A DNA stretch of 24,215 nt from the NCBI GenBank assembly GCA_015234045.1, contig JADFWU010000046.1, positions 1 to 24,215 of the forward strand, read 5' to 3'. The notes beneath the pieces are model-generated. The model was not told the origin of the DNA. It did not search any database and saw only the letters and a list, made by a program, of their open reading frames with translations. The DNA is from Magnetococcales bacterium. GTDB taxonomy: Bacteria > Pseudomonadota > Magnetococcia > Magnetococcales > JADFWU01. This document shows, piece after piece, positions 7,047 to 13,861 of this stretch. Within the stretch, counting starts at the first letter, position 1, and every line of letters starts with the position of its first letter. A program made the position numbers and the translations under genes.

Positions 7047-7871
7047 TTATTTCTTCTTTTGATAGATGCGTTCACGGTTGCGTATCTCTTGAAACTGTGT
7101 GGCTACACTGGAAAATTGAAGGCTTTCCCGCGTGCCAATACAGAGAAATCCACCATGCGATAAGCTTTCTGTAAATAATTCAAAAACAGTGTCTTGCAGT
7201 TTTCTATTAAAGTAAATCATCACATTTCTGCACATGATTAATTCCGTTTCGCAAAATACTGCATCACCAACCAGATTGTGATTGGCAAAAACGATATTTT
7301 CCTTCAGCGCTGCATCCATTCGCGCCAGATCGTAACGGGCATGGTAGTAGTCGGATAGAGAACCCGTTCCACCGGCCTTTTGATAGTTTGTACCATAAGC
7401 AGCCATTTTGCCTGCGGGAAAAACGCCTTCCTGGGCTTGTTGAAGAGCTTCATCATTGAAATCAGTAGCATATATGCGAACACGATCATAAATGCCTTCT
7501 TCATGCAGTAAAATAGCCAGTGAATAGACCTCTTCACCTGTGGCACATCCGGCAATCCAGATATTGACAAAGGGAAATGTTTTCAGGTGCGGTATGACAT
7601 GGGTTCGAAGTGCTTTAAACACATACGGATCTCTAAACATTTCAGTGACTGTAACTGATAGTTCAAAAATCAGACGACGATGAAATCGGCCTTCATGCAG
7701 AAGCTGTGGAATGATCTCTGAAATATGGGAAAATTCGCATGATGAAAGACACTGAAGTATTCGACGGCGCAATGAGGCAGTCGCGTAGTTGCTAAAATCA
7801 TACCCATATCGCAAGTAGAGTGCTTTGATGAGCAGTTGCACTTCAATGTCTTGAATTTGTTTGAGTTCCAT
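7047..7871 (-). CDS. cheR: CheR-type protein-glutamate methyltransferase
   Basis: CheR transfers a methyl group from S-adenosylmethionine to glutamate side chains of chemoreceptors. The 274-aa product has the short N-terminal helical domain (CheR_N, about 1-60), the family motif VTEMFRDPYVF, the SAM-binding motif I segment WIAGCATGEEVYSLAI, IYATDFN for the ribose-binding acidic residue, and CRNVMIYF. Size is typical. ATG 7871 has a weak GTGGA site just upstream; the in-frame GTG at 7880 has none. No MCP, CheA, CheW or CheB gene is present, and the next genes encode a receiver-kinase and a NarL-type regulator, so it may act in a non-chemotaxis signalling system. The upstream side abuts a repeat element at 7881. 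Confidence 0.9.
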   Translation of the reverse strand: MELKQIQDIEVQLLIKALYLRYGYDFSNYATASLRRRILQCLSSCEFSHISEIIPQLLHEGRFHRRLIFELSVTVTEMFRDPYVFKALRTHVIPHLKTFPFVNIWIAGCATGEEVYSLAILLHEEGIYDRVRIYATDFNDEALQQAQEGVFPAGKMAAYGTNYQKAGGTGSLSDYYHARYDLARMDAALKENIVFANHNLVGDAVFCETELIMCRNVMIYFNRKLQDTVFELFTESLSHGGFLCIGTRESLQFSSVATQFQEIRNRERIYQKKK

Positions 7872-7880
7872 TGAGTCCAC

Positions 7881-8042
7881 TATAGTGGTTTAGTCTAAAA
7901 TTTGAACAGTTAGCCGTTCCAGTCCTGGTGATATTTTTGCTCTGATGATCTGATTCGCATATCATAAAGAGGCGCAAAAATATCACCAGGGCTTCCACTC
8001 AGTTTGTGATCCATTGTCAAATTTTGGATCGAAATTACTATA
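7881..8042. repeat. Miniature inverted-repeat element, family 1, copy A
   Basis: This 162-bp element has ends TATAGTGGTTTAGTC at the left and, reverse-complemented, TATAGTAATTTCGATC at the right, both continuing to AAAATTTGA. Inside is a perfect 17-bp inverted repeat (CCTGGTGATATTTTTGC at 7924-7940, its complement at 7974-7990). It encodes nothing. A second copy lies at 8503-8662 and a partial one at 21.7 kb. TA-rich ends would suit a non-autonomous relative of a TA-targeting transposon, but no transposase is in view. Confidence 0.75.
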
Positions 8043-8059
8043 CCATACATTGTTGTGCT

Positions 8060-8215
8060 TAGGCGTTACACAATTGCCGGTTGAAACAGGCAAAAAATCG
8101 TGTACCGTCATTTCCGCAAAAGCGGGAATCCCGGGGTAGAGAACCAAACTGGATTCCCGCTTCTGCGGGAATGACGGTTAATAGCTACCAAAATTCAATT
8201 GAATAACTTCTCACT
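8060..8215. repeat. Miniature inverted-repeat element, family 2, long diverged copy
   Basis: The left end TAGGCGTTACACAATTGCC, followed by GTTGAAACAGGC, aligns closely with the left end of the copy at 8349. The right end (TTCAATTGAATAACTTCTCACTA) is a decayed version of the same copy's right end. The middle is replaced by a 75-bp palindrome (8104-8178). Confidence 0.65.
8104..8178. repeat. 75-bp palindrome of CCGTCATTCCCGC type
   Basis: Arms 8104-8131 and 8151-8178 are complementary at 26 of 28 positions around a 19-nt loop. Each arm holds its own small hairpin (CCGC...GCGG), so the sequence can form a branched structure. The motif CCGTCATTCCCGC...GCGGGAATCC is a known widespread repetitive extragenic sequence type in many proteobacteria. 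Confidence 0.8.
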
Positions 8216-8348
8216 AATATGGTTTGAGTAAGGTGATGAATTCAAGAGGAATTATCTGATAAATAGAGTGCCATATCCCAAAGCGTTTGCATTGTACTGA
8301 AGTACATACAGTTCTGGTTAGTAAATAAAATTGTAATATGATATAAAT

Positions 8349-8455
8349 TAGGAGTTACGCAATTGCCGTTTGAAACAGGCATCGAAGCGTGTAGCAGTCA
8401 TTCCCGCTTCTTTGGGAATGATGGGTACAAAATTTATTCAACTGCGTAACTCCTA
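8349..8455. repeat. Miniature inverted-repeat element, family 2, short copy
   Basis: This 107-bp element has 17-bp terminal inverted repeats with one mismatch: TAGGAGTTACGCAATTG at the left and CAACTGCGTAACTCCTA at the right. Its core carries the CATTCCC/GGGAATG hairpin (8399-8405 and 8414-8420). It is non-coding and better preserved than the copy at 8060. No target duplication is obvious. Confidence 0.78.
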
Positions 8456-8502
8456 CAAGTGACAAAGTATGTCGAGCAGGTTGGAATTTGACATGTCGCT
8501 AT

Positions 8503-8662
8503 TATTGTGGTTTCGTCTAAAATTTGAACAGTCAGCCGTTCCAGCCCTGGTGATGTTTTTGCTCTGATGATCTGCTTTGCATATCAAAAGCGGCGCAAAA
8601 ACACCACCATGGCTTCCACTCAGGTTGTGATTTATTGTCTGATTTCGGATCGAAATCACTAA
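8503..8662. repeat. Miniature inverted-repeat element, family 1, copy B
   Basis: About 160 bp, same orientation as copy A and clearly homologous along its whole length (GTCTAAAATTTGAACAG, GCCGTTCCAG, GCTCTGATGATCTG, GGCTTCCACTCAG, GGATCGAAAT). Its internal stem (CCTGGTGATGTTTTTGC against GCAAAAACACCACCATGG) differs from copy A yet still pairs mostly. It ends about 40 bp before the Shine-Dalgarno of the next gene. Confidence 0.75.
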
Positions 8663-8715
8663 ATGAGCCTCTCACCCCTGACTTGTCCTGTTCAGGTGTT
8701 ATTGGGGAGTATTGA

Positions 8716-9699
8716 ATGAAATTCTGGTTTGCAGATCAGAAGCTCAATACAGTATGGTTGGATGTTTCTTGTCTTACCAAATTGATTGTATTTGGTTTTA
8801 TTCTGTTTATGCTCATGCCGGTGACCATCGGTTATAGCGCAGCCAATCCCTATCAGTTAGCGGTGTTTTATCCAGAGGTCCAAGGTCGGTATGGTGAAGT
8901 TTACCGTGCCATTCTTCAGGGCGTACAAAATCGTCCAGACACGACAATACACACCCGACAACTCACAAAAAATGAAACACCTGAAGCCCTGCGTAACTGG
9001 TTGGAACAGACCGGTTCACATGCGGTTGTCGCTTTGGGTCTGCGTAGTTACATGGCAACCAAAGACCTTGGACTTAAATTGCCTGTAGTTATTGGGGCAT
9101 TGGTGCTTTCACCAAATGGTATCAGTGGTATCAGTCTGTCCGGTGCGCCGGAAGAGTTTCTCCAACAACTCAATCATCTAACCCCGAAAGTAAAAAGGGT
9201 GTTTGTCGTCTACAGCAAGATCAACTCCGGTTGGTTGGTAGAGAGTGCCCGGCAGACTGCAAAAAAATATGATATGGAGATCCATGGTTTGGAAGCCAAG
9301 GATAGCCGACATGCCTTAACGCAATACAAAAGCGTCTTGCAACAGGTTTCCGGTGAGACCGATGCGGTATGGATCCCGCTGGACAGCATGATTCCTGATA
9401 AGACCGTTCTGCCTTTGCTGTTGGAATCTGCCTGGAGCAAGCGATTTGTGATTTTCTCCAACAATCCATCCCATGTACGCAAAGGTGCTTTGTTTTCTCT
9501 CTATCCCGATCACAAAGCAATGGGGCGTCAGTTAGCTGATATGACCATCAGTAAAATCGTCAACGATGATGGCCCGCTGGTGGTTCCAAGCGAGCATGGA
9601 AAAGTGGCGCTAAATCAGCGCACGGCACACCATCTTGGGTTAAACTATTCAAGCAATGCAATGCGTCAGTTTGATCTTGTCTATCCTGTCCAAAGGTGA
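8716..9699 (+). CDS. ABC_sub_bind-type periplasmic binding protein
   Basis: The 327-aa product begins with a positively charged stretch and a hydrophobic segment (about 22-42, LTKLIVFGFILFMLMPVTIGYSA) that is a signal peptide or membrane anchor. The rest has the two-lobed fold of the ABC_sub_bind family (YxxAVFYPEVQGRYGEVYRAI, HAVVALGLRSYMATKDL, PVVIGALVLSP, VKRVFVVYSK, DAVWIPLDSMIPDKTVLPLL, GALFSLYPDHKAMGRQLADM). The family includes ligand-binding proteins of ABC transporters and stand-alone sensor partners. No permease or ATPase gene is near; a histidine kinase gene starts 10 bp downstream and a TonB-dependent receptor is in the same run, so ligand sensing with the kinase is likely. GGGGAG lies 6 nt before the ATG. 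The ligand cannot be read from sequence. Confidence 0.85.
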   Translation: MKFWFADQKLNTVWLDVSCLTKLIVFGFILFMLMPVTIGYSAANPYQLAVFYPEVQGRYGEVYRAILQGVQNRPDTTIHTRQLTKNETPEALRNWLEQTGSHAVVALGLRSYMATKDLGLKLPVVIGALVLSPNGISGISLSGAPEEFLQQLNHLTPKVKRVFVVYSKINSGWLVESARQTAKKYDMEIHGLEAKDSRHALTQYKSVLQQVSGETDAVWIPLDSMIPDKTVLPLLLESAWSKRFVIFSNNPSHVRKGALFSLYPDHKAMGRQLADMTISKIVNDDGPLVVPSEHGKVALNQRTAHHLGLNYSSNAMRQFDLVYPVQR

Positions 9700-9709
9700 G
9701 CGTTGATTT

Positions 9710-11296
9710 ATGGGGTTATCAGCTATTTTCTCCCTTCCGTTCAGCTTTCGACATCAACTCTTTGTAATCGTCACGATGGTGATTGTCGGCGTAACGCTGA
9801 TCACATCAGTCACCAGTGCGTGGTTTGCCAGTGAACGATTACGGACGCTTCAGGTCAATGAAGGGCTACAGATCACCGACAGTCTGGCCAGACAGAGCGT
9901 ACTGGCCATTTTGTATAATAGTGCTTCCAATGTTGAAGAGGCGGTGACCGCAACGCTCTCTTTTTCGGCTATAAGTCATGTAGGGATCTTTGATCGGGAA
10001 CATCAGCCAATTCTTGAACGCAGTATTAATCAGGCTCTACAACCCGTTTCTGAAGCCGGATTCACTTGGCCGATGTCTGAGGCCAGTTTGGTTCGGGAGG
10101 GGGATGACGATTGGCATTTTGTCGCACCGGTATTTTTGGACAGCCGCTCTCAGGATGAAGAGCCGGTGTTTCTCAAGGATGCAGGCGGGCGCGAACTATT
10201 GGGCCATGTTCATGTGCAGATGAGCAAAGAGCTGATGCACACGGTTCAATGGGGTATTTTTCGCAACAGTATTTTAATTGCACTTTTGTTTATTTTCTTG
10301 AGCCTGTTTTTATTGCACGGCGTATTGTTAAGACTGTTGAAGCCGCTCAATAAGTTGGCTGATCTTATGAAACGTACCGAGACCAATCATGCGGTGGAGT
10401 ATGCGTCAACCGAAGGACCAAGTGAGGTTGTAGAGATTGCTCAGGTATACAATCGGATGATGGAAGCTTTGGAAGAGCGTGACCGATTGCTTCGTGAGCA
10501 TAATGAACGTCTTGAACACCTTGTGGAGAAACGCACGGAAGATTTGGTTGAGGCGCGTGATTTGGCTTTGGCATCCAGCCGGCATAAATCTGAATTTTTG
10601 GCAAATATGACGCATGAGTTACGAACGCCGCTTCAGTCGGTTATTGGTTACACAGATTTTGCGATGGAAACTTTATTAGATGAAGGAATGGATGAGTGTG
10701 TTCCTGATCTTGAAAAGGTATTGAATAACGCGCATAAACTGTTAAAGTTGATTAACGAAGTACTGGATTTTTCCAAAATCGAAGCGGGAAGGATGCAGCT
10801 ATTTCTCGAACCAGTGGCTGTGCCTGGCATTGTTCAACAAGCTCTGGATTCAGTCATGCCTGTGCTGAAATTAAATGGAAACCGGCTTGAGACGCAGCTG
10901 CCTCAGCAGATGAAAACCGTGATGCTGGACGGTGGAAAATTGCAGCAGATCTTAGTGAACTTATTGGCAAATGCAGCTAAATTTACCCAAAATGGATTAG
11001 TAACACTGGTTGTAAGTCATAATAAAGGGCGATTGATTTTTCAGGTGCTCGACACGGGAATCGGTATGGAACCGGAACAGATTGGATCAATTTTTGATCC
11101 ATTTATTCAGGCGGATGGCAGTTTTACCCGCAAATTCCAAGGCTCTGGATTAGGGTTAGCCATCAGTCAGCGGTTTTGTCAACTGATGAACGGTGATATC
11201 AGTGTGAAAAGTACGCCGGGGAAGGGGTCATGTTTTACGGTATCCTTGCCTGAATTAGAAGCGAAGGCTCAGCCTTCCTCCAGCTTTCAGCCATGA
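9710..11296 (+). CDS. Membrane sensor histidine kinase (HAMP-HisKA-HATPase_c)
   Basis: The 528-aa product has a first membrane helix (about 15-40), a periplasmic region of roughly 140 residues, a second helix (about 186-206), a HAMP domain (to about 262), a coiled coil (ERLEHLVEKRTEDLVEARDLA), HisKA with His302 in MTHELRTPLQSVIGY, and HATPase_c with NLLANAAKF (N box), DTGIGM, FIQADGSFTRKFQGSGLGL and KGSCFTVSLP. It carries no receiver domain of its own. It starts 10 bp after the periplasmic binding protein gene, whose product may dock on its sensor domain. The next gene encodes a four-receiver hybrid kinase, a plausible phosphoryl partner. Confidence 0.93.
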   Translation: MGLSAIFSLPFSFRHQLFVIVTMVIVGVTLITSVTSAWFASERLRTLQVNEGLQITDSLARQSVLAILYNSASNVEEAVTATLSFSAISHVGIFDREHQPILERSINQALQPVSEAGFTWPMSEASLVREGDDDWHFVAPVFLDSRSQDEEPVFLKDAGGRELLGHVHVQMSKELMHTVQWGIFRNSILIALLFIFLSLFLLHGVLLRLLKPLNKLADLMKRTETNHAVEYASTEGPSEVVEIAQVYNRMMEALEERDRLLREHNERLEHLVEKRTEDLVEARDLALASSRHKSEFLANMTHELRTPLQSVIGYTDFAMETLLDEGMDECVPDLEKVLNNAHKLLKLINEVLDFSKIEAGRMQLFLEPVAVPGIVQQALDSVMPVLKLNGNRLETQLPQQMKTVMLDGGKLQQILVNLLANAAKFTQNGLVTLVVSHNKGRLIFQVLDTGIGMEPEQIGSIFDPFIQADGSFTRKFQGSGLGLAISQRFCQLMNGDISVKSTPGKGSCFTVSLPELEAKAQPSSSFQP

Positions 11297-11365
11297 TGCA
11301 TTATTTCTGTGCAACTCTCGTTGTAACATGGTTGAAATAACGATGGAAAATGGAGTTAACTGACC

Positions 11366-13780
11366 GTGATGACCGAACCACATAATATTCTTCTGGTTAA
11401 TCATGATTCAAAAGCACGTGAAAAATTGCATGGGATTTTAACACATAGCGGTGGCTCAATCATTGAAGTTGATAGTGGAGAGGAAGCCATTGAACGATTG
11501 GCTAATCAGCCAGTGGATTTGGTGGTTGCCGATGCGTCTATTGATACCATGGATGGTTGGCAACTGACTCGTTTGGTTCGTTCCGGTATCCTGAAAACGC
11601 CTTCTGAAACGCCAATTGTTATTGTCTCCACCGCATATAGCGAGCATATCGCGCGGGTTACTGCGAATGAAAATGAGGTGAATTACTTCATACCATTTGG
11701 TGCTTGGGAACAACTCAGCACCGCAGTTGATGCCATCTTCCAAAAGGGGGTGGACAAGCCTGGACGACCATCATTACTAGTGGTGGAAGACTATCCAGAT
11801 ACAGTCCAGTTTGTTCGGCGTGTTTTGGGTAAACGGTTTGATATTGAAGAGGCTATGGATGGTCGTCAAGGGTTGGAAGCGTGGCAAGCGCGTCGGCATG
11901 ATCTGGTGCTGTTGGATGTGATGTTGCCATCCATGGCTGGTCCTGATGTGCTCCGTGAGATTCTGAAGGTAAATGCCCGACAATCTGTAGTTATTATGAC
12001 TGCCTACAGCGATGCCCGAGAAGCAGGGGCCTTGATGTTGAATGGTGCGGCGGATTTTATTCCTAAACCCTTCAAAGCCGAGCAATTGCGTCGGGTGTGT
12101 AACATTGCAGCACGGCGGGAAGATTACATTATCAGCAATGAGCAGTTCGCACAGAGTCAGCAAGCGTTGTTGGATGCCAAACGACAGGCGGAATCCGCTA
12201 ACCAGGCCAAAAGCGAATTTCTTGCCACCATGAGTCATGAAATTCGCACGCCACTGCATGCCATTGTTGGCCTCGGTGACCTGTTGATGGAAGAGGCAAA
12301 CAGTCAAGAGCAACGGCACTATCTGCAAGTATTACAGAGTGCAGGTGATGCGCTGATGTCTCTGATTAATGATGTGCTGGACCTTTCCAAAGTGGAAGCA
12401 GGTGAACTGACGTTGGACAGCGTTTCTTTTCATCTTCGGGCTTTGCTTGAAGATATTGTTGCTACCATGACAATTCAGGCATTTGAAAAAAAGATCGCTC
12501 TGCATCTGCGTGTTCATCCTGAAATCCCGACTCAGATGATTGGTGATCCGCATCGCCTGCGTCAAGTACTTATCAATCTGCTCTCCAATGCTATGAAGTT
12601 TACCCAAGAAGGTGAGGTGGTGTTGGACGTGATTCCTGATCCATCCGCTGAACCTGGCCGTCTGATTTTTTCTCTTAGAGATAGTGGTATCGGTATTTCA
12701 GACGATCAATTGGAACAAATTTTCAATCCGTTTACTCAGGTAGACTCCTCATCTAGCCGGCAATATCAAGGTACAGGATTGGGGCTGTCAATCAGTCGCA
12801 AACTTGTTCATTTGATGTCCGGTGAGATCAGTGTGGAGAGTGTTAAAGGCAAAGGTAGTCTATTTCGGTTCAATCCACAGTTTATCATTCCAGACACAGT
12901 ACATAAGGTAAATCAATTCAAGGAGCTTGATGGGCATCGTATCCTATTGAACAGTGACGATCAGACAGGTCGGAATATCCTTAAAGAGATGTTGGACGCG
13001 GTGGGGCTTGAGACGATTTTGGCCCGTGAGAGTGAGCCGATTTCGGATCAGATGATGGACAGTGATCTGGTCATTCTGGATATTGGCTACGGTAATACTG
13101 TGTCGGGTGAAATACGTCATTTGTTGGAAAGCCCGCGTGATGATGACGATGTACCGATGATACTGATCTGTGCTGATCCACAGTTGGCAATCTTACGTCA
13201 AGCACGTAATAGTGGAGCGGTTTGTCTTCCTCATCCTATTCGCCGAGTCGAAGCGCTTAATACCATCAGTGCCGTTCTACTTGGTGAAAATCTGGATTTT
13301 GATACTGTAGATTCAAAGTCTACAACTGAGCGAGCAGAACAGCCGCATATATTGACAGGAATGCGTATTCTGCTGGTTGAAGACTCTGCCGACAATGTCT
13401 TGCTGTTCAAAGCCTATATGAAAAACACAGGCATTGAACTGACCGTAGCATCCAATGGATTGGAGGCGGTCAGCCGTTTCAAACAAGCCAGCTTTGATCT
13501 GGTGTTGATGGATCTGCAAATGCCGCATATGGATGGTTTTGATGCGACCAAGTTGATCCGACAGTGGGAAGTGGCACAGGGAAAGATGGTGCGCACTCCA
13601 ATTGTTGCAGTCACTGCCTATGCAATGCCTGAGGATGCTGAAAAGGCGATTGACTCTGGCTGTGATTGTTGTCTGACCAAGCCGATTCGTAAAAAGGCGA
13701 TTCTTAAATCCATTGAAGCCTATGTACATGGTAGTACAAAAATTATCAATCCTGGGACTATTCCCGATAGTTTGATGTGA
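11366..13780 (+). CDS. Hybrid histidine kinase with four receiver domains
   Basis: The 804-aa soluble protein runs receiver 1 - receiver 2 - HisKA - HATPase_c - receiver 3 - receiver 4. The kinase core has His291 (MSHEIRTPLHAIVG), NLLSNAMKF, RDSGIGI and QGTGLGLSIS. Receiver 2 (about 133-250) is intact: VVEDYPD, Asp184 in LLDVMLP, FIPKPF. Receiver 4 (about 668-785) is intact: LLVEDSADN, Asp716 in LMDLQMPHMDG, CLTKPI. Receiver 1 keeps Asp56 but has LVNHD in place of the acidic pair and FIPFG where Lys-Pro is expected. Receiver 3 keeps Asp572 but has LNSDD and LPHP, with His for Lys. The start may be GTG 11366 or ATG 11369; GGAG lies 10-13 nt upstream. No HPt or DNA-binding domain is present. 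Confidence 0.93.
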   Translation: MMTEPHNILLVNHDSKAREKLHGILTHSGGSIIEVDSGEEAIERLANQPVDLVVADASIDTMDGWQLTRLVRSGILKTPSETPIVIVSTAYSEHIARVTANENEVNYFIPFGAWEQLSTAVDAIFQKGVDKPGRPSLLVVEDYPDTVQFVRRVLGKRFDIEEAMDGRQGLEAWQARRHDLVLLDVMLPSMAGPDVLREILKVNARQSVVIMTAYSDAREAGALMLNGAADFIPKPFKAEQLRRVCNIAARREDYIISNEQFAQSQQALLDAKRQAESANQAKSEFLATMSHEIRTPLHAIVGLGDLLMEEANSQEQRHYLQVLQSAGDALMSLINDVLDLSKVEAGELTLDSVSFHLRALLEDIVATMTIQAFEKKIALHLRVHPEIPTQMIGDPHRLRQVLINLLSNAMKFTQEGEVVLDVIPDPSAEPGRLIFSLRDSGIGISDDQLEQIFNPFTQVDSSSSRQYQGTGLGLSISRKLVHLMSGEISVESVKGKGSLFRFNPQFIIPDTVHKVNQFKELDGHRILLNSDDQTGRNILKEMLDAVGLETILARESEPISDQMMDSDLVILDIGYGNTVSGEIRHLLESPRDDDDVPMILICADPQLAILRQARNSGAVCLPHPIRRVEALNTISAVLLGENLDFDTVDSKSTTERAEQPHILTGMRILLVEDSADNVLLFKAYMKNTGIELTVASNGLEAVSRFKQASFDLVLMDLQMPHMDGFDATKLIRQWEVAQGKMVRTPIVAVTAYAMPEDAEKAIDSGCDCCLTKPIRKKAILKSIEAYVHGSTKIINPGTIPDSLM

Positions 13781-13861
13781 CTTTGATATGTTTATGTCGT
13801 AATTCTAATAAAAAAGACTTTGGGTTCTGGAGTCCACGATACAGCATTGGGGAGTATCGTC

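Noticed and set aside
7877-7888. CCACTATAGTGG palindrome at the cheR start as a separate operator
   Set aside because: Half of it is the repeat element's end, so the symmetry may be an accident of the insertion junction.
11297-11365. Terminator or promoter between the two plus-strand kinase genes
   Set aside because: The 69-bp gap has no hairpin with a T-run and no well-spaced promoter boxes.
13820-13861. Earlier start of the TonB-dependent receptor
   Set aside because: It would put 14 residues before a clean signal peptide; ATG 13862 has its own strong ribosome-binding site.
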